The notes under the pieces are model-generated. The model had not been told where the DNA came from. It saw only the letters and a list, made by a program, of their open reading frames with translations, and did not search any database. A stretch of 64,000 nucleotides of DNA from Streptacidiphilus jiangxiensis (GTDB lineage: Bacteria > Actinomycetota > Actinomycetes > Streptomycetales > Streptomycetaceae), in NCBI RefSeq assembly GCF_900109465.1, contig NZ_FOAZ01000015.1, positions 1 to 64,000 on the forward strand. The letters are read 5' to 3'. The position numbers were made by a program, and so were the translations under genes. Below are positions 27,091-36,744 of this stretch, piece by piece. Numbering within the stretch: the first letter of the stretch is position 1; the number at the start of each line of letters is the position of its first letter.

Positions 27091-27987
27091 ATGTCGAGCA
27101 AGCAGAGCATGGCCGGGCAGGTCGCGGTGATCACGGGCGCGGCGCGCGGCGTCGGGGCGCAGCTGGCCCGGGTGCTGGCCGCGCGCGGCGCGAAGGTGGC
27201 CCTGGTCGGGCTGGAGCGGGAGGAGTTGAAGGAGGTCGCCCAGGAGTGCGGCCCCGAGGCCGGCTGGTGGGAGGCCAACGTCACCGACCGCGACGCGCTG
27301 CGCGGCGTCGCGTCGGAGATCGTCGAGCGGTACGGCCGCATCGACGTGGTGGTCGCCAACGCGGGCATCGCGACGGGCGCGCCGTTCGTCGACTCCGACC
27401 CCGAGGTGTGGACCCGCGTCATCGAGGTCAACCTCGTCGGCAGTGCGAACACGGCGTGGGCGTTCCTGCCCTCGCTCGCCCTCTCCCGCGGCTACTTCCT
27501 GCAGATCGCCTCACTGGCGGCGATCACCCCCGCGCCGCTGATGAGCGCGTACTGCGCGAGCAAGAGCGGCGTCGAGGCCCTCGCTCACTCCATCCGTCCC
27601 GAGCTGGCCCTCAAGGGCGTCAAGGTCGGCGTCGGGTACCTGAGTTGGACCGACACAGACATGGTCCGCGGCGCGGACGAGGATCCGGTCATGCGCGACA
27701 TGCGCGCGGCGTTGCCCTGGCCGCTGAACCGGACCTATCCGCTGGGTCCGGCGGTGGACCGGATCGCCGACGGGATCGCGCGCCGCAGCGCGCACGTCTA
27801 CGCCCAGGCGTGGCTGCGGGGCATGCAGCCGCAGCGGTACCTGGTCCCGATGATCATGGGGGCCGTCGGCCCCATGCGCCTGCGCGCGATGGGCAGCCGC
27901 CTCGCGGAGTTCGCCGAGAACCCCCGCGGCCTCGTCGGCCGCGGCGGCGCCGCGGACGCGGCGGACCGTGAAACGCACATCCACTGA
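27091..27987 (+). CDS. SDR dehydrogenase paired with the monooxygenase
   Basis: The 298-residue SDR is longer than the usual 250 residues. It has ITGAARGVG (residues 14-22), VANAG, IASLAAITPAPLMSAYCASKSGVEAL with an intact Ser-Tyr-Lys set, and an extra C-terminal part of about 50 residues (LRGMQPQRYLVPMIMGAVGPMRLRAMGSRL) that may touch the membrane. It follows the monooxygenase by 15 bases in one operon. Extended C-terminal SDRs of this kind accompany Baeyer-Villiger enzymes in actinobacterial alcohol or ketone degradation. Confidence 0.87.
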   Translation: MSSKQSMAGQVAVITGAARGVGAQLARVLAARGAKVALVGLEREELKEVAQECGPEAGWWEANVTDRDALRGVASEIVERYGRIDVVVANAGIATGAPFVDSDPEVWTRVIEVNLVGSANTAWAFLPSLALSRGYFLQIASLAAITPAPLMSAYCASKSGVEALAHSIRPELALKGVKVGVGYLSWTDTDMVRGADEDPVMRDMRAALPWPLNRTYPLGPAVDRIADGIARRSAHVYAQAWLRGMQPQRYLVPMIMGAVGPMRLRAMGSRLAEFAENPRGLVGRGGAADAADRETHIH

Positions 27988-28011
27988 GGGACGTTGTGTG
28001 AGGGACGTTGC

Positions 28012-28040
28012 GCCCCGTGAGGCCTACGGCCTCACGGGGC
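28012..28040. terminator. 13-pair hairpin terminator between convergent genes
   Basis: GCCCCGTGAGGCC (28012-28024), loop TAC, and GGCCTCACGGGGC (28028-28040) pair perfectly. The right arm includes the stop codon of the MarR gene that ends at 28032, so the terminator serves both strands. Confidence 0.82.
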
Positions 28041-28487
28041 CTCGCCCTGTTCGTCGTCCGGTGCGCAGGTGAAGCGCGCGACCATGGAGTGGAACAACCC
28101 CCGCTCCTCGGCGGTGAAGCAGGCGGTCATGCGCTCGTCCGCCCGGGCCGCCGCCGCCGCGACCCGCTCGACGCACGCGCGGCCCGCGTCGGTCAGCACG
28201 ACGGCGTGGGCCCGGCGGTCGGTCGGGTGGGCCTCGCGGCGCACCAGCCCGCGGGCCTCCAGGATGTCCAGTGTGCGGACCATGGCCGACTTGTCCACGC
28301 CCATGCTGTCGACGAGTTGGCGCTGCGTCTGCAGCCCGAGCACGCCGATGTGCAGCAGGATCCCGGCGTGGTGGTTCTCCAGGTCCAGCGGCCGCAGCTC
28401 CTCCGCGAAGAGGCGGGCGGCCCGGAGGTGGGCGTGGCGTAGTGCCAGTCCCAGGGACTCGTGCTGCGCGGCGGGGTGCTCGTCCAT
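28032..28487 (-). CDS. MarR-family regulator
   Basis: The 151-residue protein has the MarR winged helix (residues about 30-135), with LENHHAGILLHIGVLGLQTQRQLVDSMGVDKSAMVRTLDILEARGLVRREAHPTDRRAHAVVLTDAG. The recognition helix and the wing (DRRAHAV) are both present. It is divergent from a membrane protein and a multicopper oxidase, and a perfect palindrome lies between them, so it probably represses those genes and itself. Possible signals are copper, phenolics or oxidants. The ATG at 28487 was chosen over an in-frame codon 45 bases upstream because the family start fits. Confidence 0.87.
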   Translation of the reverse strand: MDEHPAAQHESLGLALRHAHLRAARLFAEELRPLDLENHHAGILLHIGVLGLQTQRQLVDSMGVDKSAMVRTLDILEARGLVRREAHPTDRRAHAVVLTDAGRACVERVAAAAARADERMTACFTAEERGLFHSMVARFTCAPDDEQGEAP

Positions 28488-28526
28488 CGGTCCCAGTCTA
28501 ACCGCCAATGGGCGTGCGTGAAACAA

Positions 28527-28538
28527 TCTCATATGAGA
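28527..28538. promoter_or_regulatory. perfect palindrome, likely MarR operator
   Basis: TCTCATATGAGA is a 12-base perfect palindrome, 40 bases upstream of the MarR start and 43 bases upstream of the divergent membrane-protein gene. A half-site-like ATCTCC follows at 28541. AT-rich cores of this type are typical MarR sites. Confidence 0.65.
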
Positions 28539-28580
28539 CTATCTCCCCGGACATGAAAGATCGTCTCTGGGGGAAACGCC

Positions 28581-29027
28581 ATGTCGCTCCAACCTGCACG
28601 CCCGCGTTGGCCGTTGGTCACGCTGCGGGTCACCGCCGCGCTCGTCGCCCTGCTCGCGCTGGCGCAGCCCGTCCTGGCCGGCGGCTTTCTGCAGGGGATC
28701 TATCCGCTGCTGGACGCCCACATGATGGCTGCGATGATCCTCGCCACGGCCGTGCTGCTCTCCGTCGTCGCCGCGCTGCTGGTGTGGCGGGTCGGCGGCG
28801 GTCCCAGCTCGTTCGCCCTGCGCTACTTCGTGCTGCTCGTCCTCTGCGTCGCGCAGATCAGTCTGGGCTTCGAGCGGGTGCTGATCCTGCACATCCCGCT
28901 CGGGGTCGGCATCTTCGTGATGGCCGAGAAGTTCGTCGCCGAGGTCTTCCGCTCCAAGCCGGACGCCGCGAGCGCCGAGGTCACCGCCGGGACCCTCGTC
29001 GAGGCCACCGCCGAGGCGCAGGCATGA
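28581..29027 (+). CDS. small four-helix membrane protein (DUF6220-like)
   Basis: The 148-residue protein has four hydrophobic segments, at about residues 13-35, 44-66, 74-94 and 100-118, and a charged C-terminal tail. It resembles the DUF6220 group of actinobacterial membrane proteins, whose function is unknown. GGGGGA lies six bases before the ATG. Its stop overlaps the start of the multicopper oxidase (ATGA), so the two are made together. It could help in copper delivery, membrane anchoring or electron transfer to the oxidase, but the sequence has no obvious copper-binding motif beyond a few Met and His residues. Confidence 0.72.
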   Translation: MSLQPARPRWPLVTLRVTAALVALLALAQPVLAGGFLQGIYPLLDAHMMAAMILATAVLLSVVAALLVWRVGGGPSSFALRYFVLLVLCVAQISLGFERVLILHIPLGVGIFVMAEKFVAEVFRSKPDAASAEVTAGTLVEATAEAQA

Positions 29028-30610
29028 GCGGCCGGGACGCTTGGAGTCGACGCAGGTTCCTCGGTGTGGGCGCCGCGGGCGTTCTCGGGGCCGGTGCGGT
29101 CGCGGTGGGCCTGCCCGCGCTGGGTGCCCTGATCCCCGGCGGCCAGCCGGGGCTGCTGCTCGCCAGTCAGGTGCCGCTGCCGAGGCGCTACGCCGCGCAG
29201 CTGCCGATCCCGTCCGTCCTGCAGCCGGTCCGCACCGACGGCACCACGGACTACTACGAGATCACCGCCCGCCCGGGCCTGGCCCGGATCGTGCCCGGCC
29301 ACGACACCGAGGTCTGGGGCTACCAGGCGCTCTTTCCCGGGCCCACCATCGAGTCGCGCTCGGGCCGCCGTACGGTGGTCACCCACCGCAACGAGCTGCC
29401 GCACCCGACCGTGGTGCACCTGCACGGCGGCCACACCCCGCACGACAGCGACGGCTACCCGATGGACCTGATCGCGCCCCTGGGCGGCGGCAGCGGCGGG
29501 CCCGGCGGCTCCGGCATGGCCGGAATGGCGGGCATGGGCTCCGCGGCGAACGTCAAGCCGGAGCGCGTCTACGACTACCCGATGAACCAGCGGGCCGCGA
29601 CCCTCTGGTACCACGACCACACCATGGGCTTCACCGGCCCGCAGGTCTACCGGGGTCTGGCCGGCTTCCACCTGGTCCGCGACGACGAGGAGGCCTCGCT
29701 CGGCCTGCCGCAGGGCGCCCGCGAGCTGCCGCTGATGCTCGCCGACCGCGCCTTCGCCGCCGACGGCTCGTTCGCCTACCCGGCGCTGGACCCGAGCGAG
29801 ATGAAGCCCGGCGTCACCACCCCCTACATGAACGGCGTGCTGGGGGACGTCATCCTGGTCAACGGCGCCCCGTGGCCCTTCGCTCCGGTCGACCGCGCCC
29901 GCTACCGGCTGCGGATCCTCAACGCCTCCAACGCGCGCCGCTACCGCCTGGAGCTCGACCCGCAGCCGCCCGGTGGCGGAGGCCTGCTGCAGATCGGCTC
30001 CGACGGTGGCCTGCTGGCCCGCCCCGTCGCGCACGACGGCATCGAGCTGGCTCCCGCCGAGCGCTTCGACGTGGTCGTCGACTTCTCCCGCTACCCGGCC
30101 GGGAGCAGCGTCCGGCTGGTCAACCGGCTCGGCAGCGGCAGCACGGCCGAGGTCATGCGTTTCGACATCGGCAGCGCACAGGTGAGCGACGACTCGCGCG
30201 TCCCCGGCGGCACGCTGGCCGAGGTCGAGAAGCTGGACCCGGCCAAGGCCGTCGCCACCCGGACCTTCGTCTTCAACAAGTCGAAGGAGAACTGGACGAT
30301 CAATGGGGAGGAGTACCGGCCCGGTCACTCGCTCGCCTCGCCGAAGCTCGGGCAGATCGAGGTCTGGCGGTTCGTCACCGACTTCCACCACCCCGTCCAC
30401 CTGCACCTGGACCCGTTCCAGGTGATCAGCAGGAACGCCGCCGATCCCGGTGAGTACGACGCCGGCTGGAAGGACACCGTCGACGTGCTGCCCGCGCAGG
30501 GCGTCGAGGTCGCGGTCCGCTTCTCCGACTACGCGGGACGGTTCCTGCTGCACTGCCACAACCTCGAGCACGAGGACATGGCGATGATGGCGGAGTTCAC
30601 CACGCAGTGA
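29024..30610 (+). CDS. Tat-exported multicopper oxidase
   Basis: The 528-residue enzyme begins with a twin-arginine signal (SRRRFLGVGAAGVLGAGAVAVG). All four copper motifs are present: HLHGGH at about residue 132, WYHDH at about 196, HPVHLHLDPF at about 455, and HCHNLEHEDMAMM at about 510, so the type 1 and the trinuclear centres look complete. A Gly/Met loop (GSGMAGMAGMG, about residue 163) resembles the Met-rich inserts of CueO-like cuprous oxidases. The enzyme probably oxidises cuprous ions, phenolics or bilirubin-like substrates in the envelope. It is coupled by ATGA to the small membrane protein, and both lie under a likely MarR operator. Confidence 0.92.
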   Translation: MSGRDAWSRRRFLGVGAAGVLGAGAVAVGLPALGALIPGGQPGLLLASQVPLPRRYAAQLPIPSVLQPVRTDGTTDYYEITARPGLARIVPGHDTEVWGYQALFPGPTIESRSGRRTVVTHRNELPHPTVVHLHGGHTPHDSDGYPMDLIAPLGGGSGGPGGSGMAGMAGMGSAANVKPERVYDYPMNQRAATLWYHDHTMGFTGPQVYRGLAGFHLVRDDEEASLGLPQGARELPLMLADRAFAADGSFAYPALDPSEMKPGVTTPYMNGVLGDVILVNGAPWPFAPVDRARYRLRILNASNARRYRLELDPQPPGGGGLLQIGSDGGLLARPVAHDGIELAPAERFDVVVDFSRYPAGSSVRLVNRLGSGSTAEVMRFDIGSAQVSDDSRVPGGTLAEVEKLDPAKAVATRTFVFNKSKENWTINGEEYRPGHSLASPKLGQIEVWRFVTDFHHPVHLHLDPFQVISRNAADPGEYDAGWKDTVDVLPAQGVEVAVRFSDYAGRFLLHCHNLEHEDMAMMAEFTTQ

Positions 30611-30618
30611 CGCCGTGC

Positions 30619-30658
30619 GCCGCCGCGGCCGGACTCAGCGCAGTCCGGCTGCGGCGGC
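30619..30658. terminator. strong hairpin terminator between convergent genes
   Basis: GCCGCCGC (30619-30626) and GCCGGACT (30628-30635) pair with AGTCCGGC (30642-30649) and GCGGCGGC (30651-30658), with one unpaired base on each side. The right arm is part of the coding end of the decarboxylase gene. Confidence 0.8.
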
Positions 30659-32053
30659 CCGCACCTCGTCGAGCAGGACCCGCAGGTCGTCCTCGGTCGT
30701 GGTCGCGTTGAGCAGGCACGCCCGCACCGCCTCACGGCCGCCGAGGACGGTGCCGGTGACGAACGCGCGGCCCCGCTCCTGGACCGCGACGCCGAGCGCC
30801 GCGTTGACCCGGTGCCGGGTCTCCTCGTCCGCGTCGGCCGGAGCCCAGCGGAACGCGACGATCGAGGTCTCGACGGGGGAGAGCAGCTCCAGGTCCGCCG
30901 CCTGCGCGACCATCCGCCCCAGCTCCCGGGCGAGCCCGCAGCAGCGGGAGACGTCCCGCACCACACCCGCGCGCCCCGCCGCGGCCAGCGTCGCCCAGAC
31001 CTTCAACGAGCGGAACGGTCGGGTCTGCTCGATGCCGTACTCGGAGAACCAGCCCAGGCCGCCCGCCGCGTCGTCGCGCAGGTAGGGCGGCACCAGGCTG
31101 AACGTCCCGCGCAGCTGCTCGGCGTCGCGGACCAGCAGGCAGCCGCAGTCCACCGGGACACCCAGCCACTTGTGCGGGTCGAGCGCGAGCGAGTCCGCCC
31201 GCTCCAGGCCCGCGTAGCGTGGCGCCGCCTCCGGGTCCAGCCGTCCGAAAGCGCCGTAGGCGCCGTCGACGTGCAGCCAGAGCTTCTCCTCCGCGCAGAC
31301 GTCCGAGAGCGCGCCCAGGTCGTCCACGACGCCCGCGTTCACCGTCCCCGCCGAGCCGGCCACCAGGAACGGCACCAGCCCGGCCGCCCGGTCCGCGCGG
31401 ATCCGCTCCCGCAGGGCGAGCGGGTCCAGCCGTCCGGCGCCGTCACCCGGGACGGTCACCAGATGCCGACTCCCCAGGCCGAGCAGTTCGGCGGCCTTGC
31501 GCACACAGGAGTGCGTCTCGGTGCTGACGTAGCCGACGAGCGGCGGCAGCGCCGCGAGGCCGTCCTCACGGACGTTCACCCCGAGCCCGGCGGCCGCCCG
31601 GTTCCGGGCGGCGGCGAGCGCGACGATCGTCGCCATCGACCCGCCCGAGGTCAGCAGCCCACCCCCGGGCGGGTGCGGAAACCCGACGAGCTCCGCGAGC
31701 CACCTGACCACCGTGCGCTCCAGGTGCACGTCGGCGTGGTCGCCCCCGGCCGAGCTGGGATTCATCGCCGCGGCGGCGAACGCGCCGAGGATGCCCGCGG
31801 GTGCGGGGGCGGCGTTCACCCAGCCGAAGAAGCGCGGGTGACCGTTGCCCATGGGGTAGGGGAGCAGCTCCGCCCCGATGGCCGCGACGAGGTCCCCGAG
31901 GTCGGCGCCCTCCTCCGGCAGCGGCCGCGTGAGCAGCCCGGTGCGCGCGTCGGAGGGCATCGGCGCCCAGACGGTGCCGTCGGGCAGCCCGTCGAGGTAG
32001 TCGGCGAGCATGTCGGCCACACCGTGTGCGGCCCCCCGGAAGTCGCTGGTCAT
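30635..32053 (-). CDS. group II PLP-dependent decarboxylase (AADC-like)
   Basis: The 472-residue protein is a group II pyridoxal-phosphate decarboxylase. The Schiff-base lysine is in SLALDPHKWLGVP at about residue 294, an HVDGAYGAFG motif holds the PLP-binding aspartate, and GGSMATIVAL lies near residue 135. Relatives decarboxylate aromatic amino acids, glutamate or 2,4-diaminobutyrate, and the substrate cannot be set from the sequence. The gene stands alone between the multicopper oxidase and a small hypothetical gene. No ribosome site is visible before the ATG. Confidence 0.87.
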   Translation of the reverse strand: MTSDFRGAAHGVADMLADYLDGLPDGTVWAPMPSDARTGLLTRPLPEEGADLGDLVAAIGAELLPYPMGNGHPRFFGWVNAAPAPAGILGAFAAAAMNPSSAGGDHADVHLERTVVRWLAELVGFPHPPGGGLLTSGGSMATIVALAAARNRAAAGLGVNVREDGLAALPPLVGYVSTETHSCVRKAAELLGLGSRHLVTVPGDGAGRLDPLALRERIRADRAAGLVPFLVAGSAGTVNAGVVDDLGALSDVCAEEKLWLHVDGAYGAFGRLDPEAAPRYAGLERADSLALDPHKWLGVPVDCGCLLVRDAEQLRGTFSLVPPYLRDDAAGGLGWFSEYGIEQTRPFRSLKVWATLAAAGRAGVVRDVSRCCGLARELGRMVAQAADLELLSPVETSIVAFRWAPADADEETRHRVNAALGVAVQERGRAFVTGTVLGGREAVRACLLNATTTEDDLRVLLDEVRAAAAGLR

Positions 32054-32166
32054 GCGGACACTCTAGGCATGCGGGATCAGCTCGGGCAGGCGGGGACCAC
32101 GCCCGGTCCCGGCCCGCGGGGCTCCGCCGCGCGGGCGCGAGCGGTTACCTGCGCTCCCGGACGCGG

Positions 32167-32329
32167 GTGCACTGTCCAGGGGCGCGGGGAACTGCGCGAG
32201 AAACCACCGGCTGCGGATGGCCTCGTGCGTCGAGGACCACCGGCCTGCGGATGGCCCCGTGCGTCGAGGACCACCGGCTCGGCGGTGGCTTGTCGCGCAG
32301 TTCCCCGCGCCCCTGAGGTGTCTGCACGC
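32167..32329. repeat. palindromic intergenic repeat, copy E, with duplicated loop unit
   Basis: The core is bounded by CAGGGGCGCGGGGAACTGCG (32177) and the matching right arm ending CCCCTG at 32315, with flanks GTGCAC and CTGCAC. The middle contains a 33-34-base unit twice (32204-32236 and 32237-32270), starting CCACCGG and ending GTGCGTCGAGGA, and the first bases of a third. The right flank runs into the stop codon of the gene ending at 32330. Confidence 0.88.
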
Positions 32330-32701
32330 TCAGGTGCGGGGCTCGCTCAGTGCGACGGAGTCGCCCGGCGGGGTGCGCTTCGGCCGGCGGGGCTCGCGGT
32401 CGCCGGACGGGTCGGGGCCGGTGTCCGGGCCCGGGCGGGCGCCGCGGCCGCGGACGCGGTCGGAGACGAAGCGCATCGGCGCGCTCAGCGCGATCGCCAG
32501 TGGGTGGCGCGTCACCTCGAAACCGAGGCCGCCGCTCCGGCCACCCGCGCGGCCCCACGTGCGTTCCAGGGGGTAGCCGATGAACAGCCACAGCGGAGCC
32601 GTGGCGACGAGGACCGCGCCGATCGCGGTGCTGCGTCGCCGGCGTCGGCCGTGGACGGAACCCGTACGGCCCCTGCGGGGTTGCGCACTGTCTGATGCCA
32701 T
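32330..32701 (-). CDS. small single-helix membrane protein, hypothetical
   Basis: The 123-residue protein has a basic N-terminus rich in Arg (RRGRTGSVHGRRRRR), one transmembrane segment (about residues 27-45, IGAVLVATAPLWLFIGYPL), a second amphipathic stretch (HPLAIALSAPMRFVSDRVRG), and an Arg/Pro/Gly-rich cytoplasmic tail. The ATG at 32701 has GGGAGGGTGAC before it. I do not know its function. It is divergent from the lipoprotein acyltransferase gene 150 bases away and is followed by a palindromic repeat that touches its stop codon. Confidence 0.68.
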   Translation of the reverse strand: MASDSAQPRRGRTGSVHGRRRRRSTAIGAVLVATAPLWLFIGYPLERTWGRAGGRSGGLGFEVTRHPLAIALSAPMRFVSDRVRGRGARPGPDTGPDPSGDREPRRPKRTPPGDSVALSEPRT

Positions 32702-32850
32702 GTCACCCTCCCGTCCGATCCAGGGTGCATCGCACCGGTCACCCCGTGCAAACAACGTGCTCAACGCGTGATCGCAAGGGAGACTGGAGTGGTCCGACCC
32801 GTCGGCTGTGGGAGAGGGGAACCGTGAGCGTCGTCGCTGGGAGGCAGCCG

Positions 32851-34416
32851 ATGGGCGAGCAGCGGGACACGGGAGGGCCACCCGCCCACCGCGGCCGGCT
32901 GCACCGCCTCGCCCGCAAGGCGGCCCGGCCGATGCTCGCGGCGCTCTGTGGTGGGCTGCCGGTGCTGATCTTTCCCACGCCGGGGTGGTGGTGGTTCGCG
33001 TACGTGTGCCTGGTGCCCCTGCTGCTTGTGCTGCGCGCCGCGCCGACGCCGCGCCGCGCGGCGTGGCTCGGGTGGTGGGGCGGCATCGGCTTCCTGATCG
33101 GGGTGATGAGCTGGCTGATCCCCTCGCTCGGCCCGGCGATCGTCGTGCTGGCGGCGTTCCTCGGTGTGCTGTGGGCGCCGTGGGGGTGGCTCGTGCAGCG
33201 CCTGCTGCACGGCACCCCGGACGCCGGACGCGCGCTCGCGGCCGTCGTGCTGGTGCCGACGGGCTGGCTGCTGACCGAGACCGTCCGCTCCTGGCAGTAC
33301 CTCGGCGGGCCGTGGGGGCTGCTCGGCGCCAGCCAGTACCAGCAGCACTTCGCACTGCGGCTCGCCTCGGTCGGTGGGGTCTGGCTCGACAGCCTGCTCA
33401 TCGTCGCCGTCAACACCGCGATCGTGGTGCTGCTCGTGGTCTGGGGCCGCTCGGCCGTCGCGTGGCTGACCCTCCTCGGCCTCGCCGCCGGGACGGTGGC
33501 CGCCTCCGTCTGGGCCCCCGTGCCGCACGCCACCGGCCGGACCGCCGCCATCGGCGTCGTCCAGCCGGGTATCGGCGTCGCCAACGACGCCGTCTCGGAC
33601 CGGACGGTCAAGGGCGAGCAGCTCACCGCGACCCTCGCCGCGGGCCACCCCGACCTCGTGCTGTGGGGGGAGAGCAGCGTCTCCTTCGACCTCGACGCCC
33701 GCCCCGACCTGGCCGCCCGTCTGGCCCGCCTCTCCGCCGCGACCGGCACGGACCTGCTGGTCAACGTGGACGCGATCCGGCCGGGCAAGGGCGGCATCTA
33801 CAAGAGCTCGGTGCTGGTCGGCCCGCAGGGCCTGACCGGGCAGCGCTACGACAAGATCCGGCTGGTGCCGTTCGGCGAGTACATACCGCTGCGGCCGGTG
33901 CTCGGCTGGGTCGCGGACCTCTCCAAGGCCGCCGCCGTCGACCGGCGGCGCGGCAGCGGCCCGGTGGTGATGACCGTGCCCACGCGGGACGGCGGGAGCC
34001 TCCGCGTCGGGCCGCTGATCTGCTTCGAATCCGCCTTCCCCGACATGAGCCGGGCCCTCGCGCGGGACGGCGCGCAGGTGATCCTGGTCCAGTCGGCGAC
34101 CCCGACCTTCCAGGACACCTGGGCGCCCGAGCAGCACGCCTCGCTTGCCGCGCTGCGCGCCGCGGAGACCGGCCGCCCGGTCGTCCAGGCGACGTTGACC
34201 GGCGTCAGCGTCGCCTACGACGCCTCCGGCCGCCAGGTCGGCCAGAGCCTGGGCAAGGACGCCTCGGCGGCGACCACCTACACGGTGCCGCTCGTCACCG
34301 GGAGCACGCTCTACGACCGCTGGGGCAACTGGGTCCCGGCGGGCTCCGCGTTGGTGCTGCTGCTCAGCGGCGCGGCCTGGGCGGTCACCGTCCGCCGCGG
34401 CCGGCCCCGTTCCTGA
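32851..34416 (+). CDS. lnt: apolipoprotein N-acyltransferase
   Basis: The 521-residue protein has six to seven N-terminal membrane segments (to about residue 220), then a carbon-nitrogen hydrolase domain. The catalytic triad is visible: Glu in LWGES (about 274), Lys in YDKIRLVPFGEY (about 334), and Cys in LICFES (about 390). A last helix (ALVLLLSGAAWAVTV) ends the protein. It transfers a fatty acyl chain from a phospholipid to the amino group of the lipid-modified cysteine of lipoproteins in the membrane. ATG 32851 has GGGAGG six bases before it; GTG 32824, with GAGAGGGG before it, is an alternative that adds nine residues. Confidence 0.9.
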   Translation: MGEQRDTGGPPAHRGRLHRLARKAARPMLAALCGGLPVLIFPTPGWWWFAYVCLVPLLLVLRAAPTPRRAAWLGWWGGIGFLIGVMSWLIPSLGPAIVVLAAFLGVLWAPWGWLVQRLLHGTPDAGRALAAVVLVPTGWLLTETVRSWQYLGGPWGLLGASQYQQHFALRLASVGGVWLDSLLIVAVNTAIVVLLVVWGRSAVAWLTLLGLAAGTVAASVWAPVPHATGRTAAIGVVQPGIGVANDAVSDRTVKGEQLTATLAAGHPDLVLWGESSVSFDLDARPDLAARLARLSAATGTDLLVNVDAIRPGKGGIYKSSVLVGPQGLTGQRYDKIRLVPFGEYIPLRPVLGWVADLSKAAAVDRRRGSGPVVMTVPTRDGGSLRVGPLICFESAFPDMSRALARDGAQVILVQSATPTFQDTWAPEQHASLAALRAAETGRPVVQATLTGVSVAYDASGRQVGQSLGKDASAATTYTVPLVTGSTLYDRWGNWVPAGSALVLLLSGAAWAVTVRRGRPRS

Positions 34417-34466
34417 CCGGCCGGGCCCCGGGCCCAGCAGCCCCGAACGGCGGCAGTCAGCGCGAG

Positions 34467-34490
34467 ATCCTGCCCGAAATCGGGCAGGAT
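34467..34490. terminator. perfect 10-pair inverted repeat after lnt
   Basis: Arms ATCCTGCCCG (34467-34476) and CGGGCAGGAT (34481-34490) are perfectly complementary around AAAT, followed by TCTTGG. It is probably the lnt terminator. Its position 40 bases before the small gene at 34531 also permits a role as an operator or leader hairpin for that gene. Confidence 0.6.
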
Positions 34491-34530
34491 TCTTGGTGAA
34501 CCCTTCGAGTCGTGCGTAAGGTCGTGCCTC

Positions 34531-34806
34531 GTGTCCCAGGCCAGCCACCCCCACGACGACCTGCTGCAGCACCTGCTCCGCACCACCGCGCTCCGGCCGG
34601 GTGAGGCCGCCCGCGTCGTCGCGGACGTGCTCGCCTACTTCGGTGAGAGCACCGAGGAGTACGTGCGCCGCCGCCACGGCGAGCTGCAGGCGCGCGGGCT
34701 GACCAACGACCAGATCTTCACCCGCGTCGGCCAGGAACTGCGGCAGCGCCGCGTGGCAGCCCCCGAGCTGTCCGCGCGTCAGCTGCGCCGCCTGGTCTAC
34801 GGGTGA
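34531..34806 (+). CDS. conserved small protein of unknown function
   Basis: The 91-residue, mostly helical and basic protein starts with a GTG. AAGG lies nine bases before it. The text LLRTTALRPGEAARVVADVLAYFGESTEEYVRRRHGELQARGLTNDQIFTRVGQELRQRRVAAPELSARQLRRLVYG (described here by its ends, from residue 15) is an alpha-helical domain with many Arg and Glu residues, without cysteines or a membrane segment. It lies 44 bases upstream of glmS and is probably cotranscribed with it. I do not recognise a family with a known activity. The C-terminal ARQLRRLVYG may be a conserved tail. Confidence 0.65.
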   Translation: MSQASHPHDDLLQHLLRTTALRPGEAARVVADVLAYFGESTEEYVRRRHGELQARGLTNDQIFTRVGQELRQRRVAAPELSARQLRRLVYG

Positions 34807-34850
34807 CCCCAACACGGGCGAGCAAGCCAGAGGAAGAGGAGTCGGTACGT

Positions 34851-36677
<1,827 letters not shown>

Positions 36678-36744
36678 GTGCAACCACCCCAAGGGGCGCG
36701 GGGGTGCGCGGAACTGCGCCCCCGCGCCCCTTGGCTGTGCAACC
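36678..36744. repeat. short palindromic repeat, copy F
   Basis: Arms CCAAGGGGCGCGGGGG (36689-36704) and CCCCCGCGCCCCTTGG (36719-36734) pair perfectly. The loop retains GCGCGGAACTGCG from the longer copies. It is bracketed by GTGCAACC as a direct repeat (36678-36685 and 36737-36744) and fills the whole gap between convergent stop codons (glmS 36677, next gene 36745). It should be a strong bidirectional terminator. Confidence 0.88.

Noticed and set aside
34807-34850. glmS ribozyme upstream of glmS
   Set aside because: The space is only 44 bases, too short for the ribozyme, and glmS ribozymes are typical of Firmicutes.
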